Part shown: in pieces, positions 1 to 11,008 of the stretch
Position numbering within the stretch: position 1 is the first letter of the stretch
Layout: each line of letters starts with the position of its first letter
Assembly (NCBI GenBank): GCA_009869945.1
Contig: WIXG01000493.1
Coordinates: 1 to 47,580 of the forward strand
Direction: 5' to 3'
DNA: 47,580 bases
From: Mesaphorura yosii
Taxonomy: Eukaryota; Arthropoda; Collembola; Poduromorpha; Tullbergiidae
Translations under genes and position numbers: made by a program
Notes under the pieces: generated by a model
The model's database searches: none
What the model saw: only the letters and a program-made list of their open reading frames with translations
What the model was told of the DNA's origin: nothing

Positions 1-589
1 AGATCCGCAGAAAATGCGAAACATTTATTCAAGTTAGAAATAGATAACAAATGGAGTCTGATTGAAAGTTCAGTTACATCAATTCGTTTCGAATTTTTAT
101 TTTACTTTGGTCTTTCTTTCAGTTTCGATTCAGCTAAACATGGAATTATCAATTATTAACCGAATGTCTGAACGATTATTCGTTAACATGCATAATATCA
201 GATTCGGGGACTCCTTTAGTTGATGATTTTGCTTTGTCAGTGCGTAGTGATCAAGAATGCACAGGTGTTGGAACTTTGAAACTAGAAACGCAGCTGAAGC
301 AGTTCTCCAGTTGGAGTAATACAGTTTCTGCATTGCTCCCTGTCAGATGCTTTGTTGCTCACCAGGTTTGGCCCCGCGAAGTTTACTTCGAGTTATTGGA
401 GAACTTCGGAAGTGAACATGTGAACTGATGAGTATCTACGAAGACTGGAGCTGGAGCTGCTGATGTAAGTAATCGTGTGATGGAACGAGCTTATTGACAG
501 TACTGAGGGTTAAATGTAGACAAATGGTTTAATCTAATGTTATCTCATGAAAGGGTCTGACCGGTCTGAAGTTCTTGCATCTGTCGTCC
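1..589. other. Upstream flank of the methyltransferase gene, no assignable gene
   Basis: I see no recognisable protein here. A possible untranslated exon of the downstream gene ends at a good donor (GAT|GTAAGTAA, boundary 464/465). A possible acceptor (catgaaag|GG) lies about 36 bases before the methyltransferase ATG. A 64-codon open stretch at 234-428 on the plus strand resembles no family I know and begins with GTG, so I treat it as chance or UTR. Confidence 0.35.
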
Positions 590-1793
590 ATGGCTCATCG
601 ACTTTTTGAAGGAGCTGCTCATGCCAGTCTATACGCCAAGTATCGCCCAATTCCACCGCCGGAACTAATTCAGAGGATCGTGGCATTTCTGCAAGAAAAG
701 GTAGGATATTCCTAATAAATGACGACTGCGACAATACGGCGTATGTTCACATGATTAATTCTTATGATTTTAATTTTTCAGTACTCGGGACCGCTCACTC
801 TTGCCTATGATGTCGGATGCGGATCCGGCCAAAGTACCCAGTTCATTGCACCATACTTCACTAACGTTGTAGGAACGGACGTGAGCCCTGCTCAAATCGA
901 GACTGCCAAAAATTCGAATAAATTCGACAATGTGAAATTCGAGTAAGGAGCATAATGCATGGCATAACATCTTTTGTATGATAATATGCCTTACGACACT
1001 TACGAGTTGTTTATTGGCTAGCGTAGGGTGAGCCCGGCGGAAGTTATTTCGTCGAGAGACGCATCTGTTCAATTGATTAGTGCGTCTCAAGCCGCACACT
1101 GGTTTGACTTACCAAGATTTTACGCGGAAGGAAGGCGAGTTCTTTGCGCGAATGGTGTACTGGCATTGTATGGCTACGGATTCCCAAGATTTTATTGGAC
1201 CAAAGATACGAGCAAAAATGCTATGCTCTACGAAGCTCAAAATGATGTGAGTATGATTTTGAAATGTCATCATGAAAACTATGAAAACAGAAACTTACGG
1301 CCTTGTTACCATTTTAGTTTTATGCTGGTGACTTGAATGGGTACTGGGAGAAGGAAAGGAAGTTTGTCGACGACCGATACAAAGATTTCGTGATTCCTTA
1401 TGCTGATTTTATGAGGTGGGGAAATCTCATTAACATTGCGTTCGGCAATACGGTATATCCTCAAAATGGGCTGTTTCTTTTCCTTGATAGGGATGACAGT
1501 TTTTACCACGACTCGGAAACTACAGTGTACGAATTCATTCAGTATTGCAGAACCTGGTCAGGATACCAGACTTATTGCAAAACAAATGGAGAACACAAAG
1601 GACAACTTTTAATAAAAAAATTGCAGAACAGGTGATTTTGAAAAGAGCTTCCAGATAAGTGACTACGTTCTAGTTTTAATTTTTAACTTAACTCAGGATG
1701 ATGAAGATTCTAGACGTCTCGACTATACCAGAATCTACCCTAATCACGAAACGGACCAGTTTCTTCCTCCTAATGGCACGAAACCGTAACTGA
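590..1793 (+). CDS. Class I SAM-dependent methyltransferase (Methyltransf_11 type), 5 exons
   Basis: Exons: 590-700, 782-942, 1027-1246, 1318-1631 and 1697-1793. The introns are 65-84 bases, all GT-AG, and the phases join into 300 codons plus TGA. After an N-terminal helix (LYAKYRPIPPPEL) comes the SAM-binding motif I, DVGCGSGQ (residues 47-54), and the acidic post-I strand GTDVS (68-72). The segment AAHWFD is typical of the cytosolic 'putative methyltransferase DDB_G0268948-like' group common in arthropods. The fourth exon would stop at TGA 1633 if read through. Splicing AG|GTGATT to exon 5 instead restores the C-terminal strand (FFLLMARN) expected of the fold, so I prefer the 5-exon model. 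The exon 3 acceptor must be the second AG (gcgtag|GG), because the first gives an immediate stop. The ATG at 590 is the first in frame. The substrate (small molecule or other) is unknown. Confidence 0.85.
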
Positions 1794-2732
1794 CTTTAGT
1801 GACTGAACAATAATTAAGTGGTCCAGTACGGTGACAAAATGAATTTTAATTAGTCATCTCCTAATGAGCTATTTTAAAATAAATAATGATTTAATAGTTG
1901 TGTTTTAGTTATAAGTACGGTGCTACCGCGTGCTTAATTTCAGTTCAGACAGTCCAAAATATCCAGCGTCATTCTCAATTAGCCTGCCACAATTTGGGCG
2001 TCGGGGACAGAACTTCAAAGTTCATGATCACCGCAGGACAGAAAAGCTATTAATATAGTTGACAAGACAAGAGTTACGAAACTAGAACCTCACGTGAATG
2101 ATTTGTGACTGCATATCATAAGTTACGAAATTTGCAACCTCGAACTTCTGGTCAAGGCTTGGCGATTCTAGAAGTCTGAAGACTACAATAGTCAACACAT
2201 CTAAATACCCGAACCTGCAAACCGAATGCAGCCAACGCTGCTCTCGGAACTTGCTTACTGGATCGAAACAGAAATATTTCTACGGCTGCTGTGACTTACA
2301 AGCAGTGAATTGGAAGCCCACGTTTCTGTTGGCAAGGTACGCAAGGATGACAGCAAATGTGAGGCTCCTCTGGACGTGTAACTCGCGAAGCACATGCATG
2401 GCTAAATGAAAGAACGACACGAATCACGAATAGCAAAATCGCGCAGTAGCTTCAATTTCAATTCCATTTTATAATTCACAAAGTTGCGATTTGTTTCAAG
2501 TACAATTAATTAGTGCGAGTTAAGCCACGTAGGTATTCTGCTAATGATAGTATAAGTTTAGTCTAGCGTCAATTCGTGTGTATTTGACAGTAATCTACCG
2601 ATTGATATTGATGCCGATGAATTGTCAATTGTATTGGACATAAACCGAAACGGGAAGAACAATCGAGGCGACGAAAGATCTCGCGGCGGAAGATAATTAA
2701 AGTGTGGTGTTGCGACGTCAATTGTTGTAAAT
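1794..2732. other. Intergenic region and 5' region of the RNF126-like gene
   Basis: This holds the methyltransferase 3' UTR and then about 650 bases with no supported coding sequence. The 5' UTR of the RING gene must lie within the last 150-200 bases, which are richer in CpG (cggcgg, cgacg) than the rest. A short match to the 3' part of U6 snRNA near 2339 was examined and not accepted. Confidence 0.4.
1878..1883 (+). other. AATAAA polyadenylation signal of the methyltransferase gene
   Basis: A canonical AATAAA lies 85 bases after the TGA in a T/A-rich stretch. This is the expected spacing for a short 3' UTR. Confidence 0.55.
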
Positions 2733-4591
2733 ATGGCTGAAGCTGGAGAGAACACTGGTCCTGCGCCGGCACCAGTTCACTACTTTTGTTACAGCTGTAA
2801 TCGTCAGATTACAAGTATCAGTGCGGTAAGACGACTTCCATACTTCTATTAAATTCTTTTTCCAAGTTAAAATGTTTCCAGTTTCTGATTATTCGGGCGC
2901 TGCCTCATCTGATCTTATTTAGAACTTCACATGTCCCACTTGTGGGTCTGGCTTTATTGAAGAGATTCAAGAAGGTGCTGAAGACCCCGTCTCTCCCCCT
3001 CCGTTGGTATTTGGTGGTGGTCCAAGAGGCGTGACTATTTCTCCAGGTGGTATAGGTCAATATTTCCGGTCTATCTCCCAACCTGCTGGACAAGGGCAGC
3101 CCCAATCCATATCGTTCGATTTGTTTGATGTAAATGCGACACAGTCATGAAAGTCAAACAAAACTTAAGTGTGCTGCTATTTCATTAGGATATTTACCGT
3201 TATAGATTCTAAATAGTGGTTTGCAAGCCCACCAAGGTCAGGGTCAGGGCCAGACTAACTCAACAGGAGGAACAACTTCCGTATCTGACCCTACCACTCC
3301 CAATACCAGTCGACCAAGGGGCCATTTCTCACTAGTGATTGACAGCAGGTGAGCTACGCAATTCATACACAGTGTACTGAAGTAAACAAGCCAAGACGTT
3401 TTCAATACCGTAATCTCGTAACAGACCACGGCATGGTGGATCTCGATCTGATGGAGGTGGTACTTCTGTTACAATAGCTGGTGGCCCGGGTCAAGGAGCT
3501 GGTGGGTCTGGTGGTCAAGCACCAGGACCTGGGGCGAATCCAGTAGAGAACATGTTGTTTTCATTTTTGAACGATCTAATCACTGGTCTGGGTGGTCAAG
3601 GTGGGAATATCAACATTACCGGCGTTCCGTAAGTTGTTAAAGTGGCCCTATGGCCTGTTTAATCAGGGCAGCATTGCCCGAGCCCCCTGAGCGTTTGAAC
3701 TGATGCCGGACTATCTTCTAGTATGGGAAACTTGGGAGACTACGTCTGGGGCCGTGAAGGCCTTGATGCAATTGTAACTCAGTTAATGAACCAAATGGAA
3801 GGCACCGGTCCACCGCCAATGCCAGAAGAAAAAGTGAAAGTAATTCCTGACATTTCAATAAGTCAAGCACAAGTTGGTAAGCTTCATTGCTTGGCCCCCA
3901 CCGCCAGATTCTCACAAATATTTACCTTTTATTGTTTAATTGTAGATCGTAAACTCCAGTGCTCTGTTTGTTGGGACGATTTCAAGCTTGATGAAAAAGT
4001 GAAACAATTAGAATGTGAGCATTTGTTTCATCCGGACTGCATTATCCCTTGGCTCAAATTGGTATGTTAATAATGTTAATGATAACCTTTTCAACTTTTA
4101 ATGCCCTCTTAATTACTTCTAAGGAAAGACAAAAGTCCCATACTAAACTAACTTACAATGACTTTCAGCATGGAACATGTCCAATTTGTCGACGCGACTT
4201 TACTGACGGATCGAATCCTGAGCACCAAGACTCAACACAAGCCAATTCAGGCAGCGCCACTTCACATCCGAATGCTACTGGAAATAGCAGCAGTAGTAAT
4301 CCAGGGGAAGGTGCTTCAGCAGCACCTGCTTCAAACACGTCTAACCCGAATCCCTTAGCATTTCTAGCATCACTTGTAAATCCCGGAAGCCCGTTCTCAC
4401 TGCTAGGTAACTCTACAAACACAAATCCATCGCAAACCGGCGGGTCAGGTCAAGGTCGAGACAGCAGTAGAGTAGAGCAGCCGAATCGGGGTGATCGTGA
4501 TGGTGGTAATGGTGGAAGCGAAGGAGGTAGCAGAGGAACCGGTGCTGGCGGCCACCTGAACTTGGATAATATGGAATTTGATTTCGATTAG
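2733..4591 (+). CDS. RNF126: E3 ubiquitin ligase of the RNF126/RNF115 type (zinc ribbon plus RING-H2)
   Basis: Exons: 2733-2825, 2923-3129, 3206-3348, 3425-3628, 3722-3876, 3946-4061 and 4169-4591. All introns are GT-AG (69-107 bases) and the phases agree, giving 446 residues. The N-terminal CxxC...CxxC zinc ribbon (C19, C22, C35, C38) is the zinc_ribbon_9 domain that in RNF126/115 binds ubiquitin or the BAG6 quality-control complex. The RING-H2 has all eight ligands: C273, C276, C291, H293, H296, C299, C310 and C313. Between them is a Gly/Gln-rich low-complexity linker. The C-terminal tail is long, Ser/Asn/Gly-rich and ends acidic (EFDFD). By family it should transfer ubiquitin from an E2 in the cytosol, acting in quality control or receptor sorting. 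It is longer than human RNF126 (about 310 residues), mostly through the linker and tail. RNF115 versus RNF126 cannot be resolved from one invertebrate copy. Confidence 0.9.
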
Positions 4592-5511
4592 AGCCTTAAA
4601 ACTTCATAACGTCAACTTTACTTACTTTACTGACAAATCTTGATTTTACTTTCTTTCCGGAAAATTACCACTTACAGACTATAAAAACACTAATGCAGTA
4701 AGGAAAACATTGTTAAGTTTAAGATTCTTTACGTTTATTTGATGTTCACTATTTCTTACAGTGCGTTACAGTAAGACCACTGTACCTTAAGATTGATCTC
4801 TTAATTTCTCTGAGATTGAGCCGAAAACATTCTCTACTCTTTGCACGCGTGATTTTGTATTCGTAAAAGATTCGAAGAAAGCTTGGGCTTGTAAAGTCGA
4901 AAGCCGAGTTATACATGAGCTCCGGTCAACCAAAGTCAAGTGGCAGCTAGTTTCTTGTCTCCTTGAGGTTTTATGCCTTGAGAATTTTTAGCACCTTGCG
5001 TTCAAGTTTTAAGCTGAGTGAACAAAATCCAGATTCAATGTCACGTTCAATTATTCTTATTCCTTACCCAACCGCTGATTACTGACAAGATGTCAAATAT
5101 TCTATTTAACGCATTCTAGTAGTTTTTGCAAAATGCGCAATGACGTAAAAATATCGCGCGATCGTGTTTATTATCTAAGTTTCTAAAGTTTAGTTCTTTT
5201 GCATAGTGTTAACGCATGCATAAAATTATACGAACTAATATCTACGTCATTCAGTATAAGATAATCGGTACGAACATAATACGTATTGCTGTCAAAGCAT
5301 GCAGTATGAAAATAAATTACAAAAATTGGAAATCACAGATATGACATCAAGAAAAGAATCAGCAACATAGATTATTGCGGAGACAGACTTTGCGTAATTT
5401 GGAAATTGCAAGACGTCATAATTGAAACCTTGTAAAATTTTACTATTTTCTAACAACAACGTCGTCAGCTTATTAATTAGAATTGTGGGTGATAAGATAA
5501 TTGTGGAAGGA
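4592..5511. other. Convergent 3' intergenic region (RNF126-like and DET1)
   Basis: This stretch lies between the stop of the plus-strand ligase and the stop of minus-strand DET1, and so holds both 3' UTRs. There is no supported gene. A minus-strand AATAAA (plus-strand tttatt at 5167-5172) could end DET1 with a UTR of about 340 bases. No canonical AATAAA follows the ligase closely. Confidence 0.4.
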
Positions 5512-7656
5512 TCATAAGGGACAAAGATCAGTAGGATTCAGTCTAACATGGAAATTGACCAAATACTCTGCATTGGCACGTTGCACGCTAATCGCGAAAG
5601 GTGAACTTGGATGAAATGTGAATGCGACTAATCTTCTGCCACTGTGCGAACTTCCTCTCGCCAAAATCCCCGCATGCAACTGAAACTTGTAGATTCCTGA
5701 GTCTCGTCCGAAGAATCTGATTGGTATTTCTCCGCATGCCTTCGGCCTCTCCATCATGGACACTCGATGATCATCGTATGAGAAAAGGGCTTGGTCCAAA
5801 TACGGGGACGCACTGAATGACTGAGCGCTGATCGGGAGTTGAGCAAGAATTCGTTTCGTCGCTTCCACGGGCCCACCAAATCTCGCACTTGTAATGGTTT
5901 GACGAAATCTTTGTTGGATTTGCCTGGAAGAGAAAGAGGAAAATAAGCAAAAAGTATATTTGGGACGTTGTAAAGTCGAAAGTCCTCACGGAATTTAACT
6001 TCTTACTTTGAGAAGAAGTTGTTGGCAGGCGACGAGGAGTATCTCGCATCGGGCGTCATGAAATTATTGCGAAAATTATCACTAAAACTCTCGAACAGGT
6101 TCACCAACTCTTCACTTGTGTTTTCGTACACTTCCAGCATTTCAGCAGTACTTATACAATAAATTGCGAAAATGCAGTGTTGCGCGTTGGGTTCACTGCT
6201 TCTCAGCGTAACCACGTCTTCGCCGGAGTACTTCAGCAGCAAATGATCCTCGTCGAGTAGCTGCATTTTCCAAATCCGTAATTTCTTGACTTGTTCATAG
6301 TACTGATAAAATCTGGTAAGGTACGAACGATCACCGCTTTCTTCATTAATTGCGTACGAATTCTTATAAATCTTGACAAGAAGTCTGTGTTTAAGCGCAC
6401 CAAGATTTTGTTCATCAGCTGGCCGAATGCGTGGAAAATTGGGCAAGATGCTGGAAATAAAGTACTCGTCATCTTCATAGCAAAACCTTCCAATTGTTCT
6501 TATAAGATGACATTCGCCGTACTCGGTGATGTGAAACAGGTGAATTGCTTGATGCTGTACGGAGAGAATGGCTAATGTCTGGTTGTACAAATAAATTCCT
6601 TGATTGTGCGACAGGAAGATCTTGTCAACTTTGAAGGAGTAACTATCACAGAGGCACCCGTGTTGAATGTCTACAATATGAATGGTGTAGTCTTCCAGTG
6701 GATATCTGGGATTCGGATCCACCGATTCGTTTGATCGGTTAATTTCGTAGTATTGTGGAACCATGTACTCATCTTGAACGAATGCTGCTGAACCAACTAC
6801 GATATACTTGGAATTCTCCGTAAACAGGCTACATTCTCGGTTTAATTGTTCTCCGCGTGGTGCGACGGGAATTCGGAACTTCAGTTTGAAATATGCGTTG
6901 AAAATATTCTCCCGAACGAACTGACTTTGTGGTCGCATGTCATCCGACGCAATATGGTCATGCCAAAGAGTTGACAGGGACGCTTCGGGTCTGTGAGACT
7001 GAACCTGTTTAATTAATAAGCAACAACAGCTTGTATCTGGGCATAAATGGAACAAGTCAATTTAATAATTTAACTCTTACTCTTACCTCCGAGTAATGTG
7101 GAAAGGGAGACGTTGGGACGTCATTCATTAAATCCTCGGAACTGAAATCCATCGTGGTGCTTGAATTGCCTTCATTTTCGTTTGGATTTGCGTCAGGTTC
7201 AGGTGATAGAGGCTCTGTATCTGGAAGTGCAGGCGGCAGAGGAAAGGACGATCTGGTGCTGAGCATAGACTCATTATGGTATGAGTTTCCGACTTCATCT
7301 GACCGATCCACGCTGGCTTTGAACAAATGCTGGCCAGCTCCAGGTCCAAGAAACGTGTACGCTTCTACAGATGTTTGGTCAGAAGAAAATGCAATGAAAG
7401 ATTTGCCGTCAGGGGTGAACTTCCTTAGGAAGCAAGGTGGCTTATCTATGTGCGCTACTGTAAAGTTGGGGAAAATGCTCTGGTACATCGATCTCTCCAA
7501 ATACTTTTCCGTGCCCGGCTTCCGTCCACCCCAAAGTTCTCGTGCGGCCAAACGCTGGACGATATTTTGCGGTATCGTTTCATTAACGTACAGATCCACC
7601 TCACTCATTCCATCGTTGAGCTTCTGAATATTGTGGTAGTAATGAGGGTATTCCAT
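5512..7656 (-). CDS. DET1: DET1 homologue (CRL4 ubiquitin-ligase substrate adaptor)
   Basis: Minus-strand exons in order: 7656-7087, 7004-6007 and 5923-5512. The two introns are short GT-AG (82 and 83 bases) and the phases join to 659 residues. Diagnostic DET1 blocks are IFPNFTV...[96 protein letters not shown] [29 protein letters not shown] and [16 protein letters not shown]. In animals DET1 with DDB1, DDA1 and COP1 recruits substrates such as c-Jun to the CUL4 ligase in the nucleus. The human protein is about 550 residues. The extra length here is an acidic Ser/Pro-rich insertion at about residues 110-218. The ATG at 7656 is the first in frame (upstream is only a GTG). An upstream untranslated exon joined at cag|TGGTCAGG or cag|GTATATCG is likely. 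Confidence 0.95.
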
Positions 7657-8398
7657 TTCGATATACCTGACCACTGACTACGATGACGCTACTTTGAACC
7701 TTAATTCTTGCTTCTTGAATAAACCAGCTTGAAGTCCTTTCCTCTATTGCTCGACTGCAAAGTGAAAATATGAATTGGTGATAATGAGTCAATGAGAAAT
7801 ACGCGGTTGCGATAATGAACCTTAAACTTACGATTCTTACCATATCTTAAGAATTCCGATGTCCAGGTGTCCTGTTGATTCAATCAAATTGACCACTTCT
7901 GTGAGTGAATGCCGCGATAATTATTCGCCAAGAAGGATCGAGGACTTCAGCTGCGATGTGCCCGGGGTGCCATTGTTTTGTTAATAACTTCAGCACTTTC
8001 GGAAGCGGAACAATGGATAGCCATCATGATCAGTAATAATCAGTGATAACCCGAAAACTGTTTTCATCACCAACTCACCAGGTACGATTTTATGCATTCG
8101 ACTTTTACTGTTGGCGCGAATTTCTTTCTGCCAGGCCAAGACCAAGTAGGACCAGGTTCTCAGTTTCATTTCATAGTTTCAGCTGACGTGTCTGTTTTCT
8201 GAATAAAATTTAGTTTGTGTCATCAGTGATTTCATCAGTACAGTTATCAGTAGCGCAATTGGCACTGAGACTAATTACCAGAGCCCCCTCCTCCCAATTT
8301 CTTCAAGGGAATCCAAGAAGACTCTGCTGAGACTCATCCAACGATCCTGACAATTATTTTTACTTCAATTGACGCCGACAGAACATCGTCAAACAACC
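7657..8398. promoter_or_regulatory. Divergent DET1/USE1 promoter interval
   Basis: DET1 (minus) and USE1 (plus) start codons face away from each other across 742 bases with no other gene. On the plus strand the arthropod initiator core TCAGT occurs at 8030, 8040, 8160, 8223, 8235 and 8247, the last three within 29 bases and about 150 bases before the USE1 ATG. No good TATA box is evident. A shared housekeeping-type promoter is inferred. The exact start sites are unknown. Confidence 0.5.
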
Positions 8399-9593
8399 AT
8401 GAAAGCGAGAGAGAAAGGCCGCTCCAGAATCGAGACTAACCTGATACGTCTGCTGGGAAAATGTGAGCAAATGGCAGTAAATGTGGACGACACCAATGGC
8501 GAGGACAGTTGGAGATTAGAAAAAGTAAGGCAGTGAAGTAGCTAGGAGTGATAGCTTTGTGTGACTAGCTAACTAATGATACAATCATTTCAGTATACAG
8601 AGTCCCTGGAGCAAATGCTGAACGATATTAAGACAGGACCGAAGTAATTCTCAATTTCTGTTTACCGACCAAAGGCTTTTGTGCGTCTTGCTCTTGCTCA
8701 GTACTCATTTGTCTTGTTTGCCGAAAACAGCCAACCTGACCGCGAAACACTTGCTGAATACGGAAAACGAGTTAATTTTGTCAAAGGAGTTATCAAAACC
8801 TCAAAATTACCAACATTAGCTGAACGAGTACTTGCCTCAGAACACATGCCCACGCCTTCACGGTCTGACATCCACATAGGAGCAAATGAGATAGGTGATG
8901 CATCTCCTACTGGGCGAAATACAATGGAGATAAAGCATCGGCACAAAGCAAAGTACGCTGGCGAGTTGCGAAGGGAATTATTAGGATCAGAAGACAGTTC
9001 CAAAGGTAAAAATTCCCATCAGATTCATGCAAACGAGGTATAATTATCAATTTTCAGGCGCAGGTGACAGTTTAAAATTGGACAAGCCAGAAGATTTGGA
9101 CGAACTCCTCAAATTTCATAAAAATATGCAAGAGAAAATTGCCGATCATATGCTCGACCTTACAAGGAGCCTGAAGGAACAAGTATCTTTGGCTGGTCAA
9201 ATAGTTAAAAAGGACACCGAGGTACTAAAGTACCATTTACTATTCGTATTTACAGGCTTCAGGCCCATACTCAATTTCTGCATTTTTGACTTTGAACGTT
9301 GCAGGCTTTAGAAAAATCTGGTCGCATAGTAGACGTAAACGAGAGCACACTCAAAACCGAGACGGAGAGATTGGAAACATTCAATAGACGCGCGTGCAAG
9401 TGTTGGATGTGGTTCATGTTGGTCATTGTATGCTCTACATTTATCGGTAAGAAATTTTTGTGACACGGACTGTATCGGACCCTGTCGTTCATACATTTCT
9501 AATGCAGCCGGTGTTAAATTTACAGTGATGGTGCTGTTCATGAGATTATTCAGAAAGCGAATCGTGCCTAATACTCCAGCGACTGACGTATAG
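8399..9593 (+). CDS. USE1: USE1, endoplasmic-reticulum SNARE of Golgi-to-ER traffic
   Basis: Exons: 8399-8524, 8594-8643, 8731-9005, 9058-9221, 9305-9446 and 9526-9593. The introns are 52-87 bases, GT-AG, with consistent phase, giving 274 residues (human USE1 is 259). The N-terminus matches the USE1 signature ETNLIRLLGKCE...WRLEKYTESLEQML. Then come GKRVNFVKG, a KYAGELRRELLG block and a C-terminal SNARE helix (ARSL-like LTRSLKEQVSLAGQIVKKD... ESTLKTETERLE). The tail anchor runs from WMWFMLVIVCSTF to VMVLFMRLF, followed by basic residues (RKR), as expected for a type IV ER protein. USE1 pairs with Sec20, Syntaxin-18 and Sec22 and binds the NRZ/Dsl1 tether for COPI vesicle fusion at the ER. The ATG at 8399 is in a fair context (aaccATGa). 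Nothing suggests a defect. Confidence 0.95.
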
Positions 9594-9662
9594 TCAGTAC
9601 AGTAAATTTTGTATTATATCAATTCTGTTTTGTCACGTTCGATGCCTTTGTACGTCTGATTT

Positions 9663-9668
9663 ATTAAA
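9663..9668 (+). other. ATTAAA polyadenylation signal of USE1
   Basis: A variant ATTAAA lies 70 bases after the USE1 stop, inside the short gap to the convergent LYRM1 gene. Confidence 0.45.
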
Positions 9669-9713
9669 TGCAATCCAACCAAAAATTACAGCAATACAGC
9701 TCGCTCAATCAAT

Positions 9714-9719
9714 TTTATT
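9714..9719 (-). other. AATAAA polyadenylation signal of LYRM1
   Basis: The plus strand reads tttatt, i.e. AATAAA on the minus strand, 116 bases beyond the LYRM1 stop. USE1 and LYRM1 transcripts probably end within about 100 bases of each other. Confidence 0.45.
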
Positions 9720-9834
9720 CGCGTTACGCACGAGCATGAGGTTTATACAAACTAGAATAGAATGGTTGGCTTGGACTTCAACGACTAACAACGAATTAAA
9801 GACTATTTACCGACAGACAACCTCGTTGACTTGC

Positions 9835-10302
9835 CTAGCCTTGAGAATCAATCGATTTGATATAAATTGGCCGTGCTTTCTTTTTCAATTTCTCTTGGGC
9901 GCTTCCCTGCTCCTTTCCTTTTCTCCTCGCTAAGGCCTGTGGGGGCACGTTAACTGGTCTTGGGTATGGATTCTTGTAATGCAGTGCTAGAAATAAGGAC
10001 AAAAGCAGTTAAAATGGAACCAAGTTCGAATTATCCAGCACACAAATTGGATATTCCTAAGTCCTTTCCTTGTTATCATTCTTACCAATTTCCACTCTGG
10101 CTTCAGCCTCCTGAATATAGCTTGAAACTTGCTGGGGATCTGTCAAGTCTTTATTCCTTCTGAAGAGTGTTTTCGCTTCTTGCCGAATGTATTCTCGGTC
10201 TTGAGCCGAATTTGATGCATCCTTTGACTCCCATGTTTGACTAAGCCGTAGTATTCGACGGTACAATGATAAGACTGCAAGACGTGTCGAGGATGACGTC
10301 AT
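9835..10302 (-). CDS. LYRM1: LYR-motif protein 1 (Complex1_LYR family)
   Basis: Two minus-strand exons, 10302-10086 and 9986-9835, separated by a 99-base GT-AG intron, encode 122 residues, the same length as human LYRM1. The LYR tripeptide is in VLSLYRRILRL, with the downstream conserved YIRQEAKTLFRRNKDLTD and the F residue typical of the fold. The second exon carries HYKNPYPRPVNVPP and a basic tail ending QEKLKKKARPIYIKS, which is the LYRM1-specific C-terminus. LYR proteins generally bind mitochondrial acyl carrier protein and act in respiratory-complex or Fe-S assembly. The specific client of LYRM1 is poorly known. I chose the ATG at 10302 because it aligns with the family start. An in-frame ATG at 10320 would add six residues. 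Confidence 0.93.
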
Positions 10303-11008
10303 TTTGACTGCTAAATTCATCCTAAGTGGTAACGATGTAGTACGTGGACATCCGCTGGTGTTAATTACGAAGATCTCGCAATGCTCGAGTTATGCTGTCA
10401 TCTCACATGCCAGTCCGATTTTTACTTTTATTATTGCACTACAACTTCTGTCGATGACTTTCGATTGCTCAATAGTATTTTTTCACGCACAGGACAAACT
10501 ACTCCGAAAAAATTCTGCCCGACTCGCTGCAAGTTTTCTAACCCTCCTCTTAGCTGTACTCGGAAATTTCTGCCATTGCCATTCGTAATGTGAACACTCC
10601 AATTCCCGCCGAATGAAATAAGCATGGGAAGTTGAAATCGAATCCGTCGGCATTGTTTTTGCAGGTGCTTTCGAGCTGACACAAGTTGCGCCGTAACTGT
10701 AAAGTCTATCATTTACTACAGTCCGCCATTATCTGAATATGGATTTCTCACTGATTGGAACCGGTACAAAAATCTTTGGCTTTTATTTAGTCCAAAAATC
10801 AAACACAAACACACATAAAGAAGTTGTTTAATACTTGCGCAGCGCAGCGAAACAAAAATTTCTAAAGCTAAAGCGTCATCCAAGGTGCAAGTGCAATCTT
10901 ATTAATGTAAATGTGCAATGCTGTCATTTCTTAATTAGAAACTCAAAATACGAAACGATTAAAGCAATACGGCGGAATACGAAACTGGAACTCGTGCTCA
11001 TTGTACAC
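10303..11008. other. LYRM1 upstream region and Wnt 3' UTR
   Basis: This holds the LYRM1 promoter side and the 3' end of the minus-strand Wnt gene. A minus-strand AATAAA (plus tttatt, 10782-10787) lies about 220 bases past the Wnt stop and is the likely end of that transcript. The open stretches on the plus strand (10304-10588) are hydrophobic and T-rich and resemble no family. Confidence 0.45.

Noticed and set aside
2335..2370. Match to the 3' stem region of U6 snRNA (cgcaaggatgac followed by agcaaatgtgaggc)
   Set aside because: The 12-base identity is striking and a weak ACAGAGA-like stretch (gaaacagaaatatt) lies upstream, but it is about 75 bases away rather than about 20. There is no GCTTCGGCAGAAC-type 5' stem and no terminal T run. 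At best a decayed pseudogene. A covariance-model search (Rfam RF00026) would settle it.
7154..7677. Long plus-strand open stretch (157 codons) opposite DET1
   Set aside because: Antisense of the well-supported DET1 first coding exon. Its composition mirrors the DET1 codons.
10304..10712. Overlapping hydrophobic open stretches on both strands upstream of LYRM1
   Set aside because: They arise from T/C-rich sequence, overlap the LYRM1 promoter side and lack any family resemblance.
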